Assembly: GCA_964477485.1 (NCBI GenBank)
Contig: CAYZEE010000008.1
Coordinates: forward strand, 1 to 30,717
Direction of reading: 5' to 3'
Length of the DNA stretch: 30,717 nt
DNA from: CAYZEE01 sp964477485
GTDB lineage: Bacteria; Patescibacteriota; Microgenomatia; Levybacterales; UBA12049
Below are positions 1 through 8,368 of the stretch, piece by piece. The first letter of the stretch is position 1; every line of letters starts with the position of its first letter. A program made the position numbers and the translations under genes. The notes under the pieces were generated by a model. The model ran no database searches. It worked only from the letters and a program-made list of their open reading frames with translations, and was not told the DNA's origin.

Positions 1-1603
1 CTTGGAATTTCTCATTGTCTTGAAATTTTGGCAGAGGGAATAAAAAGCAAACATTCAAAACAGGTATTACCTCTTTCGCAAGATTAGTCATAAATGATTT
101 AACCTCAAATGTTTTATATTTTTTAAAGTAAGATGCCAAATTGTAAAAAATTTTTTGGTAAGGAGGGATTTCAAAAAGATAATCATCGAGTATCTGTTCC
201 GCAATTTCAAAAGCAGTTTTAACATCTTCGGTCTGAAGGATAAGGGAGAGAAGGTACTCCTCCAGAATTTCACGTCTGTCTCTTTTATCTTTTTGTATTG
301 GCACAAAACTACTAACATTTTCCTCTTTCTTCATTTTTTCCATCTCAACGATAAGATTCTCATATGAAGTGTCAAGCTCTTCACTTAAATTTTTAAGATA
401 GTGCTCTTTGACAATTTGATTATCGATTAAATTCAAAAAGGGCAGTAAATTATCAGCAATTTTCTTTTTTCCTAAGGCTGTTTTTTTGTCAACCGACTTT
501 AGAAAATAAGAAGTTAGAAAATCATAAATTCCTATGTCTTCCTTAACTGCTTTTTTGAAAAAGAATGGATCTTTTTTGATAGCTTCATCCGGATCCTTAA
601 AGTCCTTAAGAATTATAGTTGTCGTGGTCAATCCCCTTTTTTCAAGAACAGGAAGGCTCCTTTTTATTGCCTCAAATCCAGCTTCATCCCGATCAAGACA
701 GAGGGTTACTTTTGGAGTATATCTTGAAATAAGAGCTACCTGAGAATCCGTCAATGCTGTACCTTTTATAGCCACTGCATTTTTTATGCCAAGAGAAAAA
801 GCAGATATAACATCAAACTCTCCTTCCATTATTATTGCCTGGCCATTTTTTTTGATATCATCTTTGCTCAAATTAAGACCAAAAAACATATTTCCTTTAT
901 GATAAACTGGGGTATCTTTTGTATTCACATATTTTGATTCAAGTTTATTATCCCCGATTATTCGGGCCGAAAATCCCGTGATATTGTCCCTATGGTCGAA
1001 CAGCGGAAACATAATTCTATTTCTGAAAAAATCAACTATTCTCCCCTCTCTTTCAAAGGCTAGTCCTGCCTCTATAAGATCCTGTCTCTTGTATCCTTTT
1101 TTATTAATAAGAAATGCTGATAGACCAGTACCACGGCCTGGAGAGAATCCAAGTCTAAAAGTACCTATAATTCTTGGATCAGTCTTTCTGACTTTTGTTA
1201 GATACAAGAGCGCAGGCTTACCAATGGGATGTTTTGTTAAAACAAAATGGTAGAAATCACAGGCAATCTGATTAAGACGATAGATCTTTTCTTTTTTGGA
1301 TGTGTCAGACTTAGAAAAATCATGTTCCTTTAGCTCTACTCCTGCTTTTTTTGCGAGTATACGCAGCGCTTCAACAAACTCTAAGGACTCATATTCCATA
1401 AGAAAAGTAAAACAGTCTCCGCCTTTTCCACAGCCAAAACAATGCCAGATCTGTCTCTCAGGAGAAACCACAAAAGAAGGAGTTTTCTCATTGTGAAAAG
1501 GGCAAGTAGCCTTAAAATTTCTTCCGATTTTCTTAAGAGGGACGTACTCTGAAATAAACGATGCTATATCAATTTTCTCCCTAACCTGCGACACCTCATC
1601 CAT
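1..1603 (-). CDS. dnaG: DNA primase DnaG, 3' end cut by window edge
   Basis: Synthesises RNA primers for lagging-strand replication, acting with the replicative helicase. The minus-strand frame opens at ATG 1603 and stays open to base 1, giving about 534 visible residues; the C-terminal helicase-binding part is at least partly missing. A CHC2 zinc finger is visible at the N-terminus (C34, H37, C55, C58, in ATCPFH and WHCFGCG). The TOPRIM domain follows, with the acidic motif MEGEFDV (259-265) and the metal-binding DxD as LDRDEAG (303-309). Most primases have DGD here; both aspartates are kept and the middle residue is Arg. The gene starts 18 nt after the guaA stop, so it may be read through from guaB-guaA, although an extended -10 lies just upstream. 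Identity is secure; only the end is missing. Confidence 0.96.
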   Translation of the reverse strand, partial: MDEVSQVREKIDIASFISEYVPLKKIGRNFKATCPFHNEKTPSFVVSPERQIWHCFGCGKGGDCFTFLMEYESLEFVEALRILAKKAGVELKEHDFSKSDTSKKEKIYRLNQIACDFYHFVLTKHPIGKPALLYLTKVRKTDPRIIGTFRLGFSPGRGTGLSAFLINKKGYKRQDLIEAGLAFEREGRIVDFFRNRIMFPLFDHRDNITGFSARIIGDNKLESKYVNTKDTPVYHKGNMFFGLNLSKDDIKKNGQAIIMEGEFDVISAFSLGIKNAVAIKGTALTDSQVALISRYTPKVTLCLDRDEAGFEAIKRSLPVLEKRGLTTTTIILKDFKDPDEAIKKDPFFFKKAVKEDIGIYDFLTSYFLKSVDKKTALGKKKIADNLLPFLNLIDNQIVKEHYLKNLSEELDTSYENLIVEMEKMKKEENVSSFVPIQKDKRDRREILEEYLLSLILQTEDVKTAFEIAEQILDDYLFEIPPYQKIFYNLASYFKKYKTFEVKSFMTNLAKEVIPVLNVCFLFPLPKFQDNEKFQ

Positions 1604-1621
1604 AGCAGGCTTATTGTACCA
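1604..1621 (-). promoter_or_regulatory. Possible extended -10 promoter for dnaG
   Basis: On the minus strand the guaA-dnaG gap reads TGGTACAAT followed by 9 nt and the dnaG ATG. This fits an extended -10 (TGn plus TACAAT, 1618-1613) and would give an mRNA beginning almost at the start codon. No convincing -35 is seen, so co-transcription with guaA is an equally good explanation. Confidence 0.35.
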
Positions 1622-3148
1622 CTATTCCCATTCCATTGTAGCAGGGGGCTTTGTGGTAATATCGTAAACAACTCTTGAAATTCCCGGAACTTCATTTACA
1701 ATTCTTGAAGAGATCTTTTGCAAAATATCATAAGGGATTCTGCTCCAATTGGATGTCATCACGTCTTTAGATTCTATAATCCGAATGGCGACAACTTCTC
1801 CAAAAAATCTACCATCGCCCTTGACAGATGTGGACAATGCGCCTGTCATAATCGGAAAGGACATATAAATTTTCTTCATATCAACTGTTTTTGAAAGTTC
1901 TTCAAGAATTATTCTGTCTGCCATCTTTTCTCTCTTAAGTCTTTCTTTTGTAACTTCTCCTCTTATTCTGATTGCAAATCCAGGGCCCGGAAAGACTTGT
2001 TTCCAAACAAAATCTTCCGGCAGCCCCAATTTAGTGCCGATTGCTCTTACTTCATCTTTATAAAAGCTTCTCAATGGCTCAAGCAGTTTTAGCTTCATGT
2101 CTCTTGGCAGTCCTCCCACATTATGATGACTTTTTATTTTCGAAGAGTGTTTTGTGCCTTTGCTTTCTATTACATCTGAATAAATAGTTCCTTGAAGTAA
2201 AAATTCAACTTTTTTGCCTTTTTTTATTAGTTTTTTCATTTCTGTCTCAAACAATCTAATGTATAAATTTCCGATTATTTTTCTTTTTTTTTCAGGGTCT
2301 GTAACTCCTTTTAATTTTTTTAAAGTCTCTTCTTCCGCCTTAACAATATAGGGCTTAATTCCAATATGACGAAAAGCTTTTCTAATATGCGTGACTGTTC
2401 CGGGCCGCATTAAGCCATTATCGACATAAATTGGAATAAATTTATTTCCAATTGCCAGAGCTAGCAAAACACTTGCTACTGTCGAATCTACTCCTCCTGA
2501 AACAGCTCCGATTACATACGCATTTTTTACTTTTTCTCTAATTTCGTCTTCTATATTTTTTAAATTAATTTCTCTCTTTTTGATTACTACCTTAGCGATA
2601 TCTAAAAAATTCTTTAAGATTTTCTCGCCATATTCCGTATGTTCTACTTCAGGATGAAATTGCACTCCATATAAATGCTTCTCGATATTTTGAACAGCTG
2701 TAAATTCAACGTGTTTTGTCGAAGCTGTCTTTTTGAACCCTTCAGGTAATTTTATTACAGAGTCTCCATGGGAAACATAAACAATAAATTCTTTTTCTGG
2801 TAGTTTTCCCAAGATTCCAACAGAATTTTTAATCTGAAGCAACTCTGGCCCGTATTCTCTGGTCGTCTTTTTTACTACTCCTCCTAAAACTCTTGCCATT
2901 AGTTGCCAGCCATAACAAATGCCAAGAATTGGAACATCAAGAGAGAAAATTGACGGATTAACAGCCGGGGCATTTTTTAAATACACTGATGAGGGACCTC
3001 CGGAAAGAATTATTCCTTTTATATCCTTCCTTTCAATTTTTCTCAATACCTCATGAGGATATACAATTTCACTTAAGGCTCCACGTTCTTTTATACGCCT
3101 TGAAATTAGATGTGTGGTTTGAGAACCAAAATCAACAATTAAAATCAC
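1622..3148 (-). CDS. guaA: GMP synthase (glutamine-hydrolysing)
   Basis: Converts XMP to GMP using ATP and glutamine, the last step of guanine nucleotide synthesis. It has 508 aa, the normal length. The N-terminal class I glutamine amidotransferase domain shows the nucleophile C78 in GICYG and the His/Glu pair H164 and E166 in FHPEV. The ATP pyrophosphatase domain has the P-loop SGGVDST (215-221). The C-terminus ends in KPPATMEWE, the family's conserved tail. Its ATG overlaps the guaB stop in an ATGA, so the two genes are translationally coupled and IMP passes to GMP through one operon. All visible catalytic residues are intact. Confidence 0.98.
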   Translation of the reverse strand: MILIVDFGSQTTHLISRRIKERGALSEIVYPHEVLRKIERKDIKGIILSGGPSSVYLKNAPAVNPSIFSLDVPILGICYGWQLMARVLGGVVKKTTREYGPELLQIKNSVGILGKLPEKEFIVYVSHGDSVIKLPEGFKKTASTKHVEFTAVQNIEKHLYGVQFHPEVEHTEYGEKILKNFLDIAKVVIKKREINLKNIEDEIREKVKNAYVIGAVSGGVDSTVASVLLALAIGNKFIPIYVDNGLMRPGTVTHIRKAFRHIGIKPYIVKAEEETLKKLKGVTDPEKKRKIIGNLYIRLFETEMKKLIKKGKKVEFLLQGTIYSDVIESKGTKHSSKIKSHHNVGGLPRDMKLKLLEPLRSFYKDEVRAIGTKLGLPEDFVWKQVFPGPGFAIRIRGEVTKERLKREKMADRIILEELSKTVDMKKIYMSFPIMTGALSTSVKGDGRFFGEVVAIRIIESKDVMTSNWSRIPYDILQKISSRIVNEVPGISRVVYDITTKPPATMEWE

Positions 3149-4293
3149 AGATAATTTTCACCTGAATTTGTAATTAAAATGCTGTGAGGATGGCTCTCTA
3201 CAAGAGACTGTTGAGTAATTTGTATAAAACGCGCTTTTGTCCGAAGCTCTGTCAAAGTTTTTGCTCCTGCATAATACATTCCAGATTTTATGCCTCCTAT
3301 TGCCTGATCAATCAATTCTTTTGCTGTTCCTTTTACAGGAACCAGTCCCTCAACTCCTTCGGCTATAAGGATTCTCTCTTTATAATCTTTTCCGTGAAAT
3401 TCATCTTCTGATTTTACCCTTGCTCCTTTTTTCATTGATGAAACAGAACCCATGCCGCGATATTCTTTAAAACAGAATGTTTTATTTTTCCCATTAAATA
3501 CGCTTTGAAATCTATGGGGAACTTGTTCCCTTCGAAGAAGAACTTTTTCTCCGGGAGATTCTAGCGCTGCTGCAAAAAAGCCTCCCATCATGCATGTTGA
3601 TGCGCCTGCCGCAAATGATTTTACCATATCTCCTGAATATCTTATTCCTCCATCGGCAATAACCGGTACTTTCGCTGCTTTTGCAACTTTTGATATATCT
3701 TGTAGCGCTGTTATCTGGGGGACTCCCATTCCTGATATTATTCTTGTGGTGCATATTGCGCCGGGCCCCATTCCAACTCTTAAGCCGTCTGCACCTGCTT
3801 TGATAAGCGCCTTTGCCCCATCGGCCGTTGCAATATTTCCCCCAACCACATCAACTTTTTTATAATTTTTCTTAATAAAAGAAATCGCATCAATAACTTT
3901 TTTTGAGAAGCCATGTGCCGAATCAACTACAATTACATCTACTCCTGCCTTAACCAGAGCTTTTGTTCTTTCCTCAAAACTTTTGCTTGCTCCTACTGCA
4001 GCACCAACCAAAAGCCTTTTTCTTTTTACTTTTAGAACCTCTTTTGCCTGAACTTCTATAGTTAGATTTCTGTGAATAATCCCTATTCCCCCAAGCAGAG
4101 CCAGTGAAATTGCAAGTTTTGATTCAGTAACCGTATCCATGGGAGCTGATGAGAAAGGAATTGCAAGTTTTATTTTTTTTGAAAAATAAGAAGATAAATC
4201 TATTTCTTTTCTTGAAAAATCAGAATATCCGGGCAAAAGAAGAACGTCATCAAAAGTAAGTCCAACGGGAAGTACAGGTTTTTGAGGCTCCAT
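3145..4293 (-). CDS. guaB: IMP dehydrogenase lacking the CBS (Bateman) module
   Basis: Oxidises IMP to XMP with NAD+, the committed step to GMP. At 382 aa it is about 110 residues shorter than the usual 480-500. The missing part is exactly the CBS pair: the chain goes from EVQAKEVLKVK (80-90) straight into LLVGAAVG (94-101), where normal enzymes carry the Bateman module. The catalytic barrel is complete: the catalytic loop GPGAICTTR contains C181, the phosphate-binding region reads IADGGIRYSGD, and the flap reads EYRGMGSVSSM. GMP reductase is related and also CBS-less, but linkage to guaA and the flap sequence favour IMPDH. Loss of the CBS domains should remove allosteric control by adenine and guanine nucleotides (inference). 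Confidence 0.93.
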   Translation of the reverse strand: MEPQKPVLPVGLTFDDVLLLPGYSDFSRKEIDLSSYFSKKIKLAIPFSSAPMDTVTESKLAISLALLGGIGIIHRNLTIEVQAKEVLKVKRKRLLVGAAVGASKSFEERTKALVKAGVDVIVVDSAHGFSKKVIDAISFIKKNYKKVDVVGGNIATADGAKALIKAGADGLRVGMGPGAICTTRIISGMGVPQITALQDISKVAKAAKVPVIADGGIRYSGDMVKSFAAGASTCMMGGFFAAALESPGEKVLLRREQVPHRFQSVFNGKNKTFCFKEYRGMGSVSSMKKGARVKSEDEFHGKDYKERILIAEGVEGLVPVKGTAKELIDQAIGGIKSGMYYAGAKTLTELRTKARFIQITQQSLVESHPHSILITNSGENYL

Positions 4294-4327
4294 AATTTAC
4301 TCTACTAAAATATCCCTTTCTTGTCAA
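4294..4327 (-). promoter_or_regulatory. guaB promoter, apparently leaderless
   Basis: On the minus strand a perfect TTGACA (4327-4322) is followed by a 17-bp spacer, TAGAGT (4304-4299), only 5 nt, and then the guaB ATG at 4293. Transcription starting 6-7 nt past the -10 would begin at or next to the ATG. No Shine-Dalgarno sequence fits in between. Confidence 0.6.
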
Positions 4328-4335
4328 GCCACGAT

Positions 4336-5169
4336 TTATACAGGATGGGAATTTCTCTGTCTAAGCCATTCACTAAAACCCCCCTGTAGTCCGAGTTTTT
4401 CTTCTAATTGCATATGATATGTTCCCTTGTATTTGGGGTCTTGATGAAGCTGGGCTATCAAAAGCATTGCCAGGTCTGTTTTTAAACGTCTGAAGTCTTC
4501 TTCATCTCCACGTGAGAAAAACCAGGCTGCTTCATCAATTTGCTCAACCGGAACTGGTTCTCCGATTATAAATCTTGCTTTTATTCTGAATCCTCCGGCA
4601 AAATATTTTGGAATACCTAATGCACCCCGCGGCATTTGTTTTTCGGTGCCTTCAATTGCAACGGGCAGAATAAAACGCCTGCCTCTTCCGTGCCAGAATT
4701 CGGAAGCCCCATGTCTTCCCGATATCATCCTTCCTTCTTTAACCCGCGTTCCTTCGGGAGCTGTAATTAATATTGACCCTTCGGGAAGCTCCTGAGCCCA
4801 ACGTCTGGCCTCTTCATTGATTTCATCTCTTTTTGGGTAATTTGGCATAGTATGAGGAACTACCGGTCTAAAATTAAAATTTTTTACCAGTTGCTTTGAA
4901 GGAAATTTGTTAACATAGGTAATTTTGGCAATAATATTTGCCCTTTTAACTAAATCGTCAAATCCTTCTTTCACGGTAACCATTGCTCCGCTTACCAAAT
5001 CCGCAAAACCCTTGTGGTCAATAATTGCTGCAATTGTTGCTCCTTTAGCAAGAAGTTCTCGTGCTGCGCCTATATTTTCCCTTCCCACAAATTCGTAGTT
5101 AAGCGGAAATCTTCTTAAAACCTCTCTTGGCGAACTGAAAAAATTCCGTCCTCCTTCTTTTGGCGACAT
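4336..5169 (-). CDS. PlsC-like 1-acylglycerol-3-phosphate acyltransferase family protein
   Basis: Probable membrane-associated acyltransferase of the lysophospholipid acyltransferase family, expected to move an acyl chain onto a glycerolipid or similar acceptor. From ATG 5169 it has 277 aa. The family's HX4D catalytic motif is present as DHKGFAD (H52, D57), the acceptor-binding motif as PEGTR (138-142), and a third block as PVAIEGT (169-175). The reading frame extends to a TTG at 5244, but that would overlap comM and lie in the promoter region, so I prefer the internal ATG. No transmembrane helix is obvious. It is divergent from comM with about 65 bp between the two starts. The exact substrate cannot be read from sequence, and CPR bacteria may use it to remodel scavenged lipids. 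Confidence 0.75.
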   Translation of the reverse strand: MSPKEGGRNFFSSPREVLRRFPLNYEFVGRENIGAARELLAKGATIAAIIDHKGFADLVSGAMVTVKEGFDDLVKRANIIAKITYVNKFPSKQLVKNFNFRPVVPHTMPNYPKRDEINEEARRWAQELPEGSILITAPEGTRVKEGRMISGRHGASEFWHGRGRRFILPVAIEGTEKQMPRGALGIPKYFAGGFRIKARFIIGEPVPVEQIDEAAWFFSRGDEEDFRRLKTDLAMLLIAQLHQDPKYKGTYHMQLEEKLGLQGGFSEWLRQRNSHPV

Positions 5170-5234
5170 GCCTGCTATTTTAATTTCTAATTCACTAGAA
5201 ATCAAGAGCAAGTTCTGTGTGCTATTATAAATAT
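5170..5234. promoter_or_regulatory. Divergent promoter region between acyltransferase gene and comM
   Basis: A 65-bp gap between two diverging genes. Toward the acyltransferase gene, TATAAT lies on the minus strand at 5229-5224 with a 4/6 match to a -35 (TTAACC, 5251-5246) 16 bp upstream, inside the comM start. Toward comM, TATTAT (5223-5228) is 6 nt before the ATG, but I see no good -35. Weak evidence for either individual promoter. Confidence 0.3.
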
Positions 5235-6770
5235 ATGCTGGCAAAGGTTAATTCAGCAGCTATTGTCGGTCTTGATGCAGTGCCGGTTGAGGTTGAGGTA
5301 GATATTGCCTCGCAGGGTTTACCATCTTTTACAATAGTCGGTCTTCCCGATAAGGCGGTTGAAGAGGCAAAAGAAAGAGTAAGATCTGCTATTAAAAACT
5401 CAGGCGCTGATTTTCCGGCAAAAAGAATAACTGTAAATTTAGCTCCTGCAGACCTTCCCAGAGAAGGACCTTCTTATGATTTGCCTATCGCTCTTGGAAT
5501 TCTTCTTGCATCCGATCAATTAAAAGCCGACATAAGTGACGCAATTTTTACGGGAGAACTTTCTCTGGACGGAAAGCTCCGTCATACCAATGGAATTTTG
5601 CCGCAAGTTATAATGGCAAAAGACAAAAAATTAAAAAAAAATTTTCTGCCAAGTATTAACGCCAAAGAAGCAGCAATTTTAACCGGCATTCAAGTATTTC
5701 CGGTTCCGACTCTTCTTGCACTTTTCCACCACTTAACAGGACAGGGGAAAATAACTCCCCAAAAGCATATCAATATCAAATCCCATTTCAAGGATGACTC
5801 TTTTGATCTTGACATGAACGAGGTGAAAGGACAGGAGCAGGCAAAAAGAGCGCTTGAGATTGCAGCTGCCGGCTCCCATAATATTCTTTTCAAAGGTCCG
5901 CCGGGCGCCGGAAAAACACTTCTTGCCCGAACCCTCCCTTCCATCCTCCCCCGTCTTACGTTTGATGAAGCACTTGAAGTAACCAACATCTATAGTATTT
6001 CAGGGCTTTTGGACAAAAAATCCTTGATTGTTACAAGGCCTTTTCGCTCTCCCCATCACACTACATCTCATATCGGACTAATTGGCGGAGGAACCGTACC
6101 AAAACCTGGGGAAATCTCACTCGCCTACCGTGGTGTTTTATTTTTGGACGAGTTTCCCGAGTTTCCAAGACATGTTCTTGAAGCACTAAGACAGCCTATG
6201 GAGGATGGGAATGTGACGATCTCAAGATCATCAGGCCGCATAAATTTTCCAGCCAAATTTATGCTGGTTGCAGCCCAGAACCCCTGTCCATGTGGATATC
6301 TTGGGGATAACACCCATGAATGCCGCTGCGGAGCTTCCCAAATTACAAGATATCAGAAGAGAATATCAGGACCGATGCTTGATAGAATTGACATCCACTT
6401 GGACGTGCCGGCTGTAAAGATAGAGAAGCTAACAACAGATGATTACAAAGTAAAAACTGAGGCCTCAAAGGAAATTCAAAAAAAAGTCCAAAAGGCGCGG
6501 GACATCCAGACAAAAAGATTCAAGAAAAAAAAGATCACTTCAAACTCCGAAATGAGCAATAAAGATTTAAGAGAATTTTGCAAATTATCAAAAGGATGCA
6601 TTGATCTTCTTCGTCTTGCAGTTTCCAGGATGAAACTTTCAGCCCGCTCTTATCATAGAACCATAAAAATCGCGCGTACTATTGCCGACCTTGAAGAGTC
6701 AAAGGAAATAAAACCAACTCACATCGCCGAAGCCCTGCAATACCGTCCAAGACAGGAAAACTTGTACTGA
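5235..6770 (+). CDS. comM: ComM/YifB-family Mg-chelatase-like AAA+ ATPase
   Basis: Family members such as ComM are hexameric helicases that promote branch migration during natural transformation, and comM-like genes are nearly universal in CPR. The start is ATG 5235, giving MLAKVNSAAIVGLDA, the family's usual N-terminus; an in-frame GTG 18 nt upstream is less likely. The protein has 511 aa. Residues 1-165 form the Lon-protease-like ChlI domain, Walker A is GPPGAGKT (221-228), Walker B is VLFLDE (301-306), and a cysteine cluster typical of the family follows (C351, C353, C363, C365). The C-terminal lid ends with RSYHRTIKIARTIADLE. It converges on the next gene with a 1-bp gap. Function is inferred from the family; the DNA-uptake link fits the neighbouring recombination genes. 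Confidence 0.93.
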   Translation: MLAKVNSAAIVGLDAVPVEVEVDIASQGLPSFTIVGLPDKAVEEAKERVRSAIKNSGADFPAKRITVNLAPADLPREGPSYDLPIALGILLASDQLKADISDAIFTGELSLDGKLRHTNGILPQVIMAKDKKLKKNFLPSINAKEAAILTGIQVFPVPTLLALFHHLTGQGKITPQKHINIKSHFKDDSFDLDMNEVKGQEQAKRALEIAAAGSHNILFKGPPGAGKTLLARTLPSILPRLTFDEALEVTNIYSISGLLDKKSLIVTRPFRSPHHTTSHIGLIGGGTVPKPGEISLAYRGVLFLDEFPEFPRHVLEALRQPMEDGNVTISRSSGRINFPAKFMLVAAQNPCPCGYLGDNTHECRCGASQITRYQKRISGPMLDRIDIHLDVPAVKIEKLTTDDYKVKTEASKEIQKKVQKARDIQTKRFKKKKITSNSEMSNKDLREFCKLSKGCIDLLRLAVSRMKLSARSYHRTIKIARTIADLEESKEIKPTHIAEALQYRPRQENLY

Positions 6771-6771
6771 T

Positions 6772-7233
6772 CTATTCTTCCTCTAAGAGCTCACTTGGTG
6801 AAATACTGGAAAAATAAACTAAAACATTAAACTCTTCGTCTCTAAGCTCTAACATCTCAAATTTTTCTCTTTCAATTAACTTGAATCTTTTATTATCAAA
6901 GTATTTTATTTTAAAATCGCTGTAATTTGTAGTCAAATCCACACCTCCTCTTTCAGATCTTGTTTTATCCGGAATTCTTATCTTTAGAACTTTTGGTGTT
7001 CCAAGAACAGTTTTTGGAGGATTATTAAATTTAAAAACAGGGCCAGTTTCGGTATTGTCTACAATTTCGCCAAGAGGTGATGCGCATTGAATAAGCTCTT
7101 TATACTCTTCCTGACTTTGAGAAAATATACAAATATAATCAATCTTTAAGTCCTCATCAACATATTTATTTTTTAAATCTCTACATTCTTCAGCTATATA
7201 TTGAATAATTCCATCAAAATTAGCAGAAGTCAT
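6772..7233 (-). CDS. Conserved-looking hypothetical protein downstream of ruvB
   Basis: I do not recognise this 153-aa protein. It is soluble by inspection, with no signal peptide or membrane segment, and has mixed alpha/beta character. Notable stretches are PKVLKIRIPDKTRSERGG in the middle and KLIEREKFEMLELRDEEF near the end; the C-terminus is acidic (LLEEE). Its ATG lies 2 nt beyond the ruvB stop, so it is almost certainly co-transcribed with ruvB and translated by coupling. It converges on comM with a single base between stops. Placement suggests a link to recombination or simply operon hitch-hiking; no function should be assigned. Confidence 0.8.
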   Translation of the reverse strand: MTSANFDGIIQYIAEECRDLKNKYVDEDLKIDYICIFSQSQEEYKELIQCASPLGEIVDNTETGPVFKFNNPPKTVLGTPKVLKIRIPDKTRSERGGVDLTTNYSDFKIKYFDNKRFKLIEREKFEMLELRDEEFNVLVYFSSISPSELLEEE

Positions 7234-7235
7234 AA

Positions 7236-8267
7236 TTATATCAGTTTATCCTGTTTGTTTTCTTTTTGTGGAGTTTTGCCCAGATGCTGGTAGGCAGCGG
7301 GGGTGGCAGTACGACCTCTTGCAGTTCTTTTAATAAGTCCAATTTGCAAAAGATACGGCTCAACTACCTCTTCAATTGTTCCGGTGTCTTCTGAAATAGT
7401 TGATGCAATCGTTTCTAATCCCACCGGTCCGCCCCCGTGTTTATCAATTATTGCCTTTAGGAATCTTCGGTCGCTTGAGTCAAGGCCCATCTCATCCACC
7501 TCAAGCATCTTCAAGGCTTCGTTAACTAATTCTTTGGTGATCTTCCCCTCTCCTTTTACCTGCGCAAAATCCCGAGCTCTTTTGAGAAGCTTTAAGCCTA
7601 TCCGGGGGGTTCCCCTTGCTCTTTTGGCAATTTGTTTAACACTTTCTTTGTCAATTGCGACTTTAAGTTTTCTGGCAGCATTTTCTATGATTATTTCAAG
7701 ATCTTTCGGGTCATAAAAATTTAAACGGTGGACCACGCCAAAGCGATCCCGAAGAGGAGCAGACATAAGTCCAATCCGGGTAGTTGCACCAATAATTGTA
7801 AACTGCGGAAGTTCAAGTCGAAGTGTTCGCGCCGACGGTCCTTTACCTAAAACTATATCCAAAGCATAGTCTTCCATCGCCGGATAAAGTGTCTCTTCAA
7901 CCACTTTATTAAGCCTGTGAATTTCATCAATGAATAATATATCTCCTTTTTCAAGATTGGTCAGAATTGATGCCAAATCTCCTGCTCTTTCAATCGCAGG
8001 ACCGGATGTTATTCTGATATTTGCTCCCATTTGCTTGGCAACCAGATGAGAAAGCGTAGTTTTGCCAAGCCCCGGAGGTCCATACAAAAGTATATGCTCT
8101 ATCGCTTCTTTTCTTTTCTTTGCCGCATTTATGGCAATATGCAAAGACTCTTTAACTTGCTTCTGACCCAAAAATCCTGTCCAGTCACTGACCCTAAGAG
8201 ATGTAAATAATACCTCTTCTTCAGGCGTCTCCTGTTCATCAAGCTTAATCTGTTTCTTATTCGGCAT
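7236..8267 (-). CDS. ruvB: Holliday junction branch migration ATPase RuvB
   Basis: Hexameric AAA+ motor that, with RuvA, drives branch migration of Holliday junctions. It has 343 aa, the normal length. Walker A is YGPPGLGKTT (62-71), Walker B is ILFIDEIHR (110-118), sensor 1 is IIGATTR, and the arginine finger lies in APLRDRFG. The C-terminal winged-helix domain contains the conserved GLETIASTISED and ends with a short charged tail. It is separated from the upstream ruvC-ruvA pair by about 100 bp of AT-rich sequence, so it may have its own promoter, although the three genes keep the same order and strand. Confidence 0.98.
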   Translation of the reverse strand: MPNKKQIKLDEQETPEEEVLFTSLRVSDWTGFLGQKQVKESLHIAINAAKKRKEAIEHILLYGPPGLGKTTLSHLVAKQMGANIRITSGPAIERAGDLASILTNLEKGDILFIDEIHRLNKVVEETLYPAMEDYALDIVLGKGPSARTLRLELPQFTIIGATTRIGLMSAPLRDRFGVVHRLNFYDPKDLEIIIENAARKLKVAIDKESVKQIAKRARGTPRIGLKLLKRARDFAQVKGEGKITKELVNEALKMLEVDEMGLDSSDRRFLKAIIDKHGGGPVGLETIASTISEDTGTIEEVVEPYLLQIGLIKRTARGRTATPAAYQHLGKTPQKENKQDKLI

Positions 8268-8368
8268 AATTTTGAATTTGAAATTTTAAATTTTTATTCA
8301 AATCAAAATGTTTTAAAATTAAATGATTTAAAATTCATTGAAAATTATAAATTAAAATTGAAAATTAA
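8268..8368. repeat. AT-only low-complexity spacer between ruvA and ruvB
   Basis: About 100 bp made almost only of A/T runs of the form AATTTTGAATTTGAAATTTT, with many imperfect 7-bp-spaced repeats and short inverted matches. It resembles the heptamer tracts inside ruvC and valS but is degenerate. No gene or clear promoter can be separated from the background here. Confidence 0.5.

Noticed and set aside
5217..5244. Longer starts: comM from GTG 5217 and the acyltransferase from TTG 5244
   Set aside because: These would make the two divergent genes overlap across their only promoter space, and family N-termini match ATG 5235 for ComM. The acyltransferase has an internal ATG at 5169 ahead of all family motifs.
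7303..7716. Open frame of 137 codons on the plus strand opposite ruvB, and similar ones opposite comM, virB4 and the glycosyltransferase gene
   Set aside because: They are antisense shadows of well-identified genes with low-complexity Ser/Leu-rich translations and no family features.
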